Shown: piece by piece, positions 35,497 through 48,007 of the stretch
Numbering within the stretch: the first letter of the stretch is position 1
How the letters are laid out: each line of letters starts with the position of its first letter
Assembly (NCBI GenBank): GCA_008011715.2
Contig: CP136508.1
Location: 3,162,001-3,226,000, forward strand
DNA from: [Empedobacter] haloabium
GTDB taxonomy: Bacteria > Pseudomonadota > Gammaproteobacteria > Burkholderiales > Burkholderiaceae_D
Length of the DNA stretch: 64,000 nucleotides
Reading direction: 5' to 3'
Program-made: the position numbers and the translations under genes
Notes under the pieces: model-generated
Database searches by the model: none
What the model was told of the DNA's origin: nothing
What the model saw: the letters and a program-made list of their open reading frames with translations, nothing else

Positions 35497-35852
35497 AGAA
35501 AAAAGGGGAAAGGCAGCATTGTAACCGCCTTCGATGCCGCGATGAAACGGCACCCCTGGCGCCCCGCGCCACGTAACACTTGTTACGCTTTGTTACAGAT
35601 CAATAGTTGGGCAAACCGTCAAGATCGGAGCCTAGAATATGTGCTTGATTACAACAAAAACCGCTGGAACCCGCATGGATGCTCGGCCTTGCGAGATGAA
35701 AGCACCATGGTTGTTGCATATTGGATACGAATCAAAAAAACAATTACAAAGTGTAAAAATTTAGTGGCAGAGATACATTTCTTGCGCCTATACTGGATTT
35801 GCAATTTCCAAAACATTGCACTCTCCTCTATCGTCAAAACGAAAGTGAACCA
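35497..35852. other. AT-rich intergenic region between msbA and the PEP-CTERM gene
   Basis: No gene was found. The stretch from about 35630 is much richer in A and T than its surroundings. It includes GTAAC-ACTT-GTTAC (35573-35586) followed by another GTTAC, and TAGAAT within CCTAGAATATG as a possible -10. It is probably the promoter region of the PEP-CTERM/protease pair. No sigma54 -24/-12 element with correct spacing was found. Confidence 0.4.
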
Positions 35853-36875
35853 ATGAAAACGTTCCTCACTCTTTTTGCATCGGCGGCGCTGACACTATCG
35901 GCATCGGCCCACGCAGATACGCCGCCCACCTCCCTTACCGAGGGCTTCGATAACATCAGTTCGCTCAGCGGCTGGGTCATCAACAATGCCAACGGCGGCC
36001 AGAGCTGGTTCCAGGGCAACGACGGCGTCTTCGCGGCCCAAGCCGGCGCGGACAATTCGTACGCCGCTGCCAATTTCCTGTCGGGCGCAGGCAGCAACGG
36101 CGCCATCGACAACTGGCTGATCACGCCTGAGCTGACGCTGTCGGGCACGACGCGCATCACGTTCTACACCCGCACGGCCGATGCAGGTTTTGACGATAAC
36201 CTGGGAGTGCTGTTCGGCGCCGGCAACGGCAGCGACATCGCCGGCTTCAAGACGAGCCTGCTGTCGATCGACGCGGCCGCCTACCCTGGCGACTGGACCC
36301 GCTACACGGCCGAATTCACCGGCACGGGCACGGGCCGCTTCGCGTTCCACTACACCGGCAATGCCGAGACCAGCGACTATATCGGCCTGGACAGCGTGAC
36401 GATTTCCGCCGTTCCTGAACCGTCGAGCTGGCTGATGATGGGCCTGGGCCTGGCTGGCGTGGGCTTCATGGCCCGCCGCAGCCGCCGCGCCGCCGCCGGC
36501 GCCGGCCTGGCACTGGCCGCCCTGGGCATGAGCTCGGGCGCCATGGCCGCCGACGACAAGGGCATGGTCGTGGTGCGTGACGCCGAAACGGGCCAGCTGC
36601 GCGCCCCGACCCCGGCCGAATACAAGCAACTGGCACCGCAGACGCTGAAGAGCGCGGCCCTGCAAGCCGGCAACACCAAGGAATCGAAGGTCGTGACCCG
36701 TCCCAACGGCACCCGCGTGGCCAGCGTCGCCAACAAGGTGCTGTACTCCGTCGTCACCAAGAACGCGGACGGCTCGCTGAGCGAAGCCTGTGCCGAAACC
36801 GAAGACGCTGCCCTGGCAGCCTCGAAAACCCCGCGCGTTGCGCAAGCCAAGGAGCGCAACTATGAAGCGCAATAA
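35853..36875 (+). CDS. Exported choice-of-anchor J-like protein with internal PEP-CTERM and a C-terminal extension
   Basis: A 340-residue protein. A signal peptide (cleavage near AHA-D) is followed by a jelly-roll-like domain (EGFDNISSLSGWVINN, WLITPELTLSG, GDWTRYTAEF). At about 187-212 there is a complete PEP-CTERM sorting signal: VPEPSSW, a hydrophobic helix and a RRSRR stop. Normally this ends the protein. Here a second signal-peptide-like segment (GAGLALAALGMSSGAMA) and about 107 more residues follow (DKGMVVVRDAETGQLRAPT..), resembling the post-PEP-CTERM domain group. The stop overlaps the next gene. Two products from one chain after exosortase or signal-peptidase cleavage are possible. 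Confidence 0.75.
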   Translation: MKTFLTLFASAALTLSASAHADTPPTSLTEGFDNISSLSGWVINNANGGQSWFQGNDGVFAAQAGADNSYAAANFLSGAGSNGAIDNWLITPELTLSGTTRITFYTRTADAGFDDNLGVLFGAGNGSDIAGFKTSLLSIDAAAYPGDWTRYTAEFTGTGTGRFAFHYTGNAETSDYIGLDSVTISAVPEPSSWLMMGLGLAGVGFMARRSRRAAAGAGLALAALGMSSGAMAADDKGMVVVRDAETGQLRAPTPAEYKQLAPQTLKSAALQAGNTKESKVVTRPNGTRVASVANKVLYSVVTKNADGSLSEACAETEDAALAASKTPRVAQAKERNYEAQ

Positions 36876-38286
36876 TATGAAGAGCATCATCGCCGCCCTC
36901 GCCGTCGCGTTCAGCGCCGCCGGTGCCGCCCAGGCCGCCGCACCGATCGTCATCGTCAACGCCAACGAACCGGGCGTCGGCTTCAACGACCCGACGCCGG
37001 TCGAGCCGATCGGTGGCAACACCGGCACGACCCTGGGCGAACAGCGCCTGATCGCGTTCACGCACGCCGCCAACATCTGGGGCTCCAAGCTGAACAGCAC
37101 GGTGCCGATCCGCATCCAGGCCAGCTTCGAGCCGCTGCGCTGCACCGCCACATCCGCCACGCTGGGTTCCGCAGGCACGCTGGAAGTGTTCTCCGACTTC
37201 CCGGGCGCGCCAAAAGCCAATACCTGGTACCCGAGCGCCCTGGCCAACAAGCTGTCCGGCGCCGACCAGAGCCCGAGCATCGCCGACATCCGCGCCCGCT
37301 TCAACTCGCGCCTGGGCCTGGCCGAGGACTGCCTGCCAGGTTCGCCGTTCTACCTGGGCCTGGACGGTGCCGACGAAGGCGGCACCGACTTCGTGGCCGT
37401 GCTGCTGCACGAAATGGGCCACGGCCTGGGCTTCCAGAGCTTCTCCGACGAGGAAACGGGCGAATACTACCTGGACACGCCGTCGATCTGGGATCACTTC
37501 ATGACCGACAACCGCACCAACAAGACCTGGACGCAGATGACGCCGGCCGAGCGCGTGGCCAACGCGGTCAGCGGCGACGGCATGTCGTGGGGCGGTCCGG
37601 AAGTCACGGCCGCGGTGCCTGACGTGCTGGGCAAGCTGGGCGTCGTCAACATCAGCGGCAGCGCCGCTGGCTCGACCGCCGGCAACTACAAGTTCGGCGA
37701 AGCCAGCTTCGGCATGCCGATCGGTTCGCAAGTCGTTGCCGGTCAGCTGATGCCGGTGGTCGACCAGGCCGCCGGTACGGGCCTGGCCTGCCAGCCTTTG
37801 AACCCGATCAACGCCAAGGCCGTTGCCGGCAACATCGCGCTGGTCGACCGCGGCTCGTGCACGTTCGTCGTCAAGGCGGCCAATGTGCAGGCCGCCGGTG
37901 CGATCGGCATGATCGTCGTCGACAACGCGCCGGGCGACCCGGCCGGCATGAGCGGCAGCGACCCGTCGGTCACGATCCCGGCCGTGCGCATCAGCCAGGC
38001 CGACGGCACTGCGCTGAAGGCCAAGCTGGCCTATCGTTCGCGCACCAAGTCGGGCATCGTCGCCACCTTCAAGGCCGACGAGAACCGCATGGCCGGCACG
38101 GACAACCAGAAGCGTATCCTGATGTATACGCCGACGACCTTCGAACCGGGCTCCTCGGTGTCGCACTACACGACCTCGGCCCGCCCGAACCAGCTGATGG
38201 AACCGTCGATCAACTCGGACCTGACGCACGAAGTGGAACCGCCGAAGGATCTGAGCCTGCCGCTGCTGCATGATATCGGCTGGTAA
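36862..38286 (+). CDS. Secreted zinc metalloprotease with PA domain
   Basis: A 474-residue protein with a signal peptide (cleavage near AQA-A). The zinc site HEMGHGLGF (residues 183-191) fits HExxH-type peptidases. A protease-associated (PA) insert lies at about 290-410 (NIALVDRGSCTFVVKAANVQAAGAIGMIVVDN). The C-terminus ends LLHDIGW. The start at 36862 has GGAG seven bases upstream and overlaps the PEP-CTERM gene by 14 bases, so the two are coupled. A nearby ATG at 36877 is less well supported. It may process exported proteins, possibly its partner. Confidence 0.82.
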   Translation: MKRNNMKSIIAALAVAFSAAGAAQAAAPIVIVNANEPGVGFNDPTPVEPIGGNTGTTLGEQRLIAFTHAANIWGSKLNSTVPIRIQASFEPLRCTATSATLGSAGTLEVFSDFPGAPKANTWYPSALANKLSGADQSPSIADIRARFNSRLGLAEDCLPGSPFYLGLDGADEGGTDFVAVLLHEMGHGLGFQSFSDEETGEYYLDTPSIWDHFMTDNRTNKTWTQMTPAERVANAVSGDGMSWGGPEVTAAVPDVLGKLGVVNISGSAAGSTAGNYKFGEASFGMPIGSQVVAGQLMPVVDQAAGTGLACQPLNPINAKAVAGNIALVDRGSCTFVVKAANVQAAGAIGMIVVDNAPGDPAGMSGSDPSVTIPAVRISQADGTALKAKLAYRSRTKSGIVATFKADENRMAGTDNQKRILMYTPTTFEPGSSVSHYTTSARPNQLMEPSINSDLTHEVEPPKDLSLPLLHDIGW

Positions 38287-38309
38287 TCCTCCGCTGTCAG
38301 CACATTAGA

Positions 38310-38339
38310 AAGTGCCGGGCTTGCCCGGCACTTTTTTTT
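38310..38339 (+). terminator. Rho-independent terminator after the metalloprotease gene
   Basis: An 11-base stem (AAGTGCCGGGC / GCCCGGCACTT) with a TT tip is followed by eight T residues. It lies 24 bases after the protease stop and should end the two-gene transcript. Confidence 0.88.
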
Positions 38340-38525
38340 GGGCGCTGTTCGCGTTAAGCAGTGGAACTTCCGTCATGCCGGCCTGTCTGACCTCCTGTTG
38401 AGATATCTCATGCGGAGGGAGGCCAGCAATGGGGACGACGGATACTCAGCGGTGTTGCATGCGCTGCGCCAGCGCCAGCTGACGTTCGAAGAGGCCGCTG
38501 CCTTACAGGAGGGGAATGCCGCCCT

Positions 38526-38588
38526 AAATTGTCCAGTATCGTCGAGGCGGACGAGACCTAGCTGCTCGAGTCGCAAAAGGGCTCGCGC
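38526..38588 (+). pseudogene. IS1595-type transposase remnant with an internal stop
   Basis: Translation gives KLSSIVEADET, a TAG stop, then LLESQKGSR. This matches the catalytic-site neighbourhood of IS1595-family transposases (IVEADET followed by an aromatic residue and LESxKG), with the aromatic codon changed to TAG. No inverted repeats or remaining transposase could be seen around it. It is a decayed fragment. The 185 bases before it (38340-38525) can be read as MRREASNGDDGYSAVLHAL.. but match nothing I recognise. Confidence 0.6.
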
Positions 38589-38591
38589 CCC

Positions 38592-39293
38592 CTACCTGCG
38601 GCTTATCTTACCCAGCGCCGGGATGACGCCATGCAGTCGGCTGACCTCCCACGTCGGCCGCGCCGCCCCGCCATTGACCGCCCCATCCGGATTGAACCAC
38701 ACGCTGTCGATGCCGAACCGGTTCGCGCCCAGGATGTCGGCGTCCAGCCGGTCACCCACGATGACGGTCTCGGCGTGCCGGAACGCGCGCGCCATACCGA
38801 CCGTGTGCTGGAAGAAGCGCACGTCCGGCTTGGCATGACCGCATTCCTCCGACGTGGCAACAAACGACAGGTGCTCGCGCAGGCCGGCACTGGCGATGCG
38901 CCGCTGCTGGATCTGCGCGACCCCGTTGGTGATGATGCCGACCTCGCCGATGGCCGCCAGCGCCGCGCACAGCTCGCGCGCGCCCTCCACCAGCACCACG
39001 CTGTCCGCCAGCGCTTCCAGGTACAGCCCGCTGGCCGCGTGCGCGTCCAGGTCGAGCCCGGCGCCGTGGAAGGTACGCCGGAACCGCTCCACCTTCAACA
39101 CATCCTTGCCGACCGTGCCGGCCTCGAAGTCACGCCACAGCGCCAGGTTGATGGCCTGGTAGCGCTCGAACAGGCCGGCGGGCAGCGCCGCGACACCCAG
39201 CGCGGCCAGGGTACGCTGGAACGAGAGCCGCTCGGATGCCTTGAAATCGAGCAGGGTGTCGTCCAGGTCGAACAGGAAGAGTCGATGTTTCAT
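38592..39293 (-). CDS. HAD-family hydrolase, YjjG/YfnB-type nucleotidase
   Basis: A 233-residue HAD subfamily IA phosphatase. Motif I is FDLDDTLLDF with the nucleophile Asp, motif II is IITNG, the motif III Lys lies near CGHAKPD, and motif IV is VGDRLDADILGAN. The cap domain and the FDLDDTLLDF start resemble YjjG pyrimidine 5'-nucleotidases. The start at 39293 puts motif I at residue 7. It lies 22 bases after the MFS gene on the same strand. Confidence 0.85.
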   Translation of the reverse strand: MKHRLFLFDLDDTLLDFKASERLSFQRTLAALGVAALPAGLFERYQAINLALWRDFEAGTVGKDVLKVERFRRTFHGAGLDLDAHAASGLYLEALADSVVLVEGARELCAALAAIGEVGIITNGVAQIQQRRIASAGLREHLSFVATSEECGHAKPDVRFFQHTVGMARAFRHAETVIVGDRLDADILGANRFGIDSVWFNPDGAVNGGAARPTWEVSRLHGVIPALGKISRR

Positions 39294-39315
39294 CCTGGCA
39301 TGATAGCGTAAGCGC

Positions 39316-40542
39316 TCAACCCGGGCCGGGCACCCGTGCCACCGTGGCGGCAGGCAGCGTGGCGGCGACAAAGCCGGCCAACGACAGCAGCGACAGGCCC
39401 AGGAACAGCCCCAGCAGCACCAGGGGCGGCGTGCCGGCGCCCAGTAGCAAGGCCGTCAACAGCGGACCCGCCGCGCGCGCCAGCAGCGACGGCCCCGCCA
39501 TCGCGCCGGCGATGGCGCCGTAGTGGCGCCGTCCGAACAGCGCCTGGGGCACGGTGCCGCGCACGATGGTCAGCACGCCGTTGCTGGCTCCCAGCAGCAG
39601 GCAGAACAGCCCGGCCGCCCAGTGCTGGCGCGCCAGCAGGAGCATCGCCAGCAACCCGGCCGGCAACGCGCCGAACGCCAGGCGGCCGATGTGCTGGGGT
39701 GGCGCATCCTGGAACCACAGGCGCTCGGCGATGCGCCCCGCCACCTGGGCCGGACCGATCAGCGCGGCCAGCGCCACCGCCAGCGTGGCGCCATACCCCA
39801 GCTGGCGCAGCAGGGGGATCAGGTGCACGGCCAGCGCGGAAAAGATCAGCGCGTTGACGGCAAAGGCCAGCGCCAGCTTCCAGAAGGCCGGGTGACGCAC
39901 GGCCTGACGCAATTCGAGGTCGGCAGCACCGGCCGCCGCGTCGTTCGTCCGCGCCGGCGCCGGCGGCGTGCCCCGCCCTCCCAGGCACAGGTGCAGCGGC
40001 AGGCACAGCAGCACGTGCATGGCGGCATAAGCCAGGCACGTACCACGCCAGCCCAGCCACTCGTCCAGGCGCAGGGTCAGCGGCCAGAACACGGTACTGG
40101 CAAAGCCGCCGAACAAGGTCAGGGTCGAGATCAGCCGGCGCGAATCGGCGCCGAAGTCGCGGTTCAGCGTGGCAAAAGCGGCCTCGTACAGGGTCAGCGC
40201 CATGGCCAGGCCCAGCACCGTCCAGGCCAGCACGTAGATGGACAGCGAATTCGTTCCGGCCAGCAGCAGCATGCCGGCCGCGGCCGCCAGCGAGCCTGCC
40301 CCCATCACGGCGCGCCCGCCCAGCCGGTCCAGCAACGCGCCGGCCGGCGTGGCGGCCAGGCCGGACACGATCAGGCTCCACGAGTAGGCGCCGTACACCA
40401 GCGCACCGCTCCAGTGGAATTCGCGCGCCAGCGCCGGCCCCAGGATCGTGATGCTGTAGTACAGCGAACCCCAGGAAGCGATCTGCGTGACAGCCAGGAT
40501 CGCCAGGGTCGCGCGCTGGCGCCGGGCGTCCGGCGCGGCCAT
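39316..40542 (-). CDS. MFS transporter
   Basis: A 408-residue protein with about twelve membrane helices and an MFS-type loop after helix 2 (AGALLDRLGGRAVMG). The N-terminal pattern (TQIASWGSLYYSITILGPAL) is typical of a group of uncharacterised monocarboxylate-type MFS proteins in Burkholderiales. The start at 40542 is 14 bases after the SDR stop, so the two are probably co-transcribed. The substrate is unknown. Confidence 0.82.
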   Translation of the reverse strand: MAAPDARRQRATLAILAVTQIASWGSLYYSITILGPALAREFHWSGALVYGAYSWSLIVSGLAATPAGALLDRLGGRAVMGAGSLAAAAGMLLLAGTNSLSIYVLAWTVLGLAMALTLYEAAFATLNRDFGADSRRLISTLTLFGGFASTVFWPLTLRLDEWLGWRGTCLAYAAMHVLLCLPLHLCLGGRGTPPAPARTNDAAAGAADLELRQAVRHPAFWKLALAFAVNALIFSALAVHLIPLLRQLGYGATLAVALAALIGPAQVAGRIAERLWFQDAPPQHIGRLAFGALPAGLLAMLLLARQHWAAGLFCLLLGASNGVLTIVRGTVPQALFGRRHYGAIAGAMAGPSLLARAAGPLLTALLLGAGTPPLVLLGLFLGLSLLSLAGFVAATLPAATVARVPGPG

Positions 40543-40556
40543 GTCCAGCGGGCCGC

Positions 40557-41342
<786 letters not shown>

Positions 41343-41546
41343 GCTTGCTCCCCTTATCCCTTGAAAAATGATAATTCTTGGCAAAAACGACACTGTAGCG
41401 CGCTCCGGCGAATCGTGCAGCCCCCGGTGCTGCCGTCGCCGGCGAGACGTCTAGACAACATGTTCGAGAAAACAGGTGTCAAACCGGCTGCCGGGACGGT
41501 AGACTTGCGAATACCTTTACAGCAATATTCCTCTGGGACATCGCCT

Positions 41547-42512
41547 TTGATCCGTTACCGCCTCTCGCGCCCGCCAAGGGCAGCCTCCCGTGCCGGGGCC
41601 GCGCTGTCGCTGCTGCTGGCGCTGCTGCTGGCCGGGCCGGCCCGCGCCGTGACGGCCGCCAGCGACACGATCGCCGTGCTGTTTCCCGACATCGGCGAAC
41701 CGTACCGCAAGGTATTTACCGAAATGATCGACGGCGTGGAACTGCAACTGGGCGGCAAGGTGCGTGCCATCCCGGTCGGCGCGACCGCCGGTGCCGACGT
41801 CCAGGCCAGCCTGAGGCGCCAGGGTGCGCGCGCCGTCATTGCACTGGGGCGCCAGGGCCTGAAGACGGCCGGGGCGCTGGACGGGTCGTTCGGTATCGTC
41901 GTCGGCGGCATCAGCGCGCTGCCGGAGCCGGAGCGCTGGCGCGGCATCAGCCTGGCGCCCGATCCCGTACTGCTGTTTTCCTGGCTGAAGACGCTGGTGC
42001 CGGGCGTGCGCCGCGTGTTCGTCGTCCACCACCCGGTGCACAGCCAGGCCATCGTGCGGCAGGCGCGCGAAGCGGCGCGCGGCCACGGCCTGGAGCTGCT
42101 GGCCTTCGAGGCCACCGACCTGGCAGCCGCCGTGCGCGGTTACCATGCGGCCTTCGCCATGTCGGACGGCCGCCGTGACGCCCTCTGGCTGCCGCAGGAC
42201 AGCGTCACCGTCGACGACAGCACGATCCTGCCGATGGTGCTGCGCGAGTCGTGGAACCGCGGCGTGCCGCTGTTTTCCAGCAGCGTCCTGCACGTCAGGA
42301 AGGGCGTGCTGTTTGCCTTGTATCCGGACAACGTGGCGCTCGGGCGCGACCTGGCAGTGCTGGCGCAAGCCGCGCTGGTGCCGGACGAGACCGCCCGGCC
42401 CGGACTGCAGCCCCTGCGTGCCGTGCGGGTGGCATTCAATACCCGCACCGCCAGCCACCTGGGCCTGGACGTGGACAGCCACCAGCACCCCTTCGACGCG
42501 ATTTTTCCCTGA
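41547..42512 (+). CDS. Periplasmic binding protein of the ABC_sub_bind type, first of two paralogues
   Basis: A 321-residue protein starting at a TTG (41547), which gives an Arg-rich signal peptide with core LLLALLLAGPARA. The fold is that of periplasmic substrate-binding proteins (TIAVLFPDIGEPYRKVFTEM, ARAVIALGRQG, FSSSVLHVRKGVLFALYPDN). No ABC permease or ATPase gene is present. It is clearly homologous to the next gene and precedes a giant hybrid sensor, so a ligand-presenting role to the sensor's periplasmic domain is more likely than transport. A longer start at the 41460 ATG is possible but would bury the signal peptide. Confidence 0.72.
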   Translation: MIRYRLSRPPRAASRAGAALSLLLALLLAGPARAVTAASDTIAVLFPDIGEPYRKVFTEMIDGVELQLGGKVRAIPVGATAGADVQASLRRQGARAVIALGRQGLKTAGALDGSFGIVVGGISALPEPERWRGISLAPDPVLLFSWLKTLVPGVRRVFVVHHPVHSQAIVRQAREAARGHGLELLAFEATDLAAAVRGYHAAFAMSDGRRDALWLPQDSVTVDDSTILPMVLRESWNRGVPLFSSSVLHVRKGVLFALYPDNVALGRDLAVLAQAALVPDETARPGLQPLRAVRVAFNTRTASHLGLDVDSHQHPFDAIFP

Positions 42513-42622
42513 CGGAATAGTGCTTTGTGTAAATTAATTTCTTTTCGGCTAATAAAACGCGTATACTGCCGGCCACTGCGTCATTGTGAAGTTGGCAGGC
42601 CCGCCTGCACCGAAAGAACGAC

Positions 42623-43774
42623 ATGATCCAAAGACGATTTTCCCCCGCGCGGCTGCTGGGCACGCTGCTGGCCGCCTGCGCGCTGGCCGGCCCGGCGGTC
42701 GCTTCCACGTCGCTGGCCGGTGCGGCCGCCGCCGCGCCCGCGACCATCGAGCTGCCCGGCGTCCCGGCCCAGGCGCGCCAGTCGGTCGGCGCGCTGTTCG
42801 ACACCATCGACGGCATCGGCCCCGCCCTGCCGTGGCGCGACGACATCGTGCCCGTCACGATGGCCCAACTGGAAGACCAGCTGCGCCGGCCGGACGTGCG
42901 CGCCTCGATCGGCAAGGGCACGATCGCCGTGCTGTACCCGAACGTGGCACAGCCGTTCCTGGCCGCGTTTACGAGCATGATCAAGGGCATCGAGGAACGC
43001 ACCGGCCTGCCCGTGCGCAGCTACGCGGTCGACACGCGCCTGGACGGCGGTGAGTTGAACACGATGCTGCGCCAGGCCGGTACCAAGGTCGTCATCGCGC
43101 TGGGGCGCCAGGGCCTGTCCGCGACGGCGGGCCTGGACCGCGACATTTCAGTCCTGGTCGGCGGCGTGCTGCTGCTGTCGGATACCGACAACGTGGCCGG
43201 CATCAGCCTGACGCCGGATCCGGCGCTGCTGTTCGCCCGCCTGCATGCCCTGCTGCCGGACCTGAAGCGCGTGATCGTCGTCTACAACCCGAAGAACAGC
43301 GAGTGGCTGATCCGCCTGGCGCGCGAGGCGGCCCGGGCCCAGGGCCTGGAGCTGGCCGCCTACGTGGCCGCCGACATGGCCCGCGCCGCCCAGCTGTATC
43401 CGCAGCTGATCGCCGCCGCCGACGGCCGCCGCGACGCGGTCTGGCTGCCGCACGACGCCACGACCGTCGAGGAAAACACGATCCTGCCGCTGGTGCTGCG
43501 CGAGACGTGGAACGGCGGCGTGCCGCTGTTCTCCAGCAACGTGCTGCACGTGAAGAAGGGGGCGCTGTTCGCGATGGTGCCGGACAACGTCGAGATGGGC
43601 CGCACCCTGGCCAGCTCCGCGCTGGGCATGCTGGCCGGCGCTGCGCGCGGGCGCACGCTGGCGCCGTCGCGCACGCTGCAGACGGCGATCAACCTGCGCA
43701 CGGCCAGCCACGTCGGCCTGCAGCTGGGCTACCAGCAGCAGCGCAGCTTCGATTTCGTGTTCCCGCGACCGTGA
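42623..43774 (+). CDS. Periplasmic binding protein of the ABC_sub_bind type, second paralogue
   Basis: A 383-residue protein with a signal peptide (LLGTLLAACALAGPAVAS). It shares long stretches with the preceding protein: TIAVLYPNVAQPFLAAFTSM, VVIALGRQG, FSSNVLHVKKGALFAMVPDN and RTASHVGLQ. It has an extra segment of about 70 residues after the signal peptide (ELPGVPAQARQSVGALFDT..). The 110-base gap upstream has TATACT (42562-42567) as a possible -10. It ends 13 bases before the sensor gene, so the two are almost surely co-transcribed. Confidence 0.82.
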   Translation: MIQRRFSPARLLGTLLAACALAGPAVASTSLAGAAAAAPATIELPGVPAQARQSVGALFDTIDGIGPALPWRDDIVPVTMAQLEDQLRRPDVRASIGKGTIAVLYPNVAQPFLAAFTSMIKGIEERTGLPVRSYAVDTRLDGGELNTMLRQAGTKVVIALGRQGLSATAGLDRDISVLVGGVLLLSDTDNVAGISLTPDPALLFARLHALLPDLKRVIVVYNPKNSEWLIRLAREAARAQGLELAAYVAADMARAAQLYPQLIAAADGRRDAVWLPHDATTVEENTILPLVLRETWNGGVPLFSSNVLHVKKGALFAMVPDNVEMGRTLASSALGMLAGAARGRTLAPSRTLQTAINLRTASHVGLQLGYQQQRSFDFVFPRP

Positions 43775-43787
43775 GTAGCGGGGCGCC

Positions 43788-47867
<4,080 letters not shown>

Positions 47868-47901
47868 CACGCTCGCGCCCGATGGGTGTTGCGTTTCTGG
47901 T

Positions 47902-47929
47902 TTGACAGCCAGTGCCCGGCCGTTACAAT
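47902..47929 (+). promoter_or_regulatory. Strong sigma70-type promoter for the TonB receptor
   Basis: TTGACA (47902-47907) and TACAAT (47924-47929) are separated by 16 bases. The -35 is perfect and the -10 matches at five of six. It lies 34 bases after the sensor stop and 78 bases before the receptor start. Confidence 0.72.
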
Positions 47930-48007
47930 GCGTCAACACCTCAGCGTTTGATGAATAGCAACGTCGCTTGCCATTCATCACTGTCGTGCCGAGTCGAGGA
48001 GCGTCAC

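Noticed and set aside
35497..35852. Sigma54 promoter before the PEP-CTERM gene
   Set aside because: PEP-CTERM genes often have one, but TGGCAG and TTGCG here are spaced 16 bases between GG and GC instead of about 10.
38338..38838. 166-codon plus-strand frame after the terminator as a gene
   Set aside because: It lies partly opposite the HAD gene, has no ribosome-binding site, and crosses the transposase relic in another frame.
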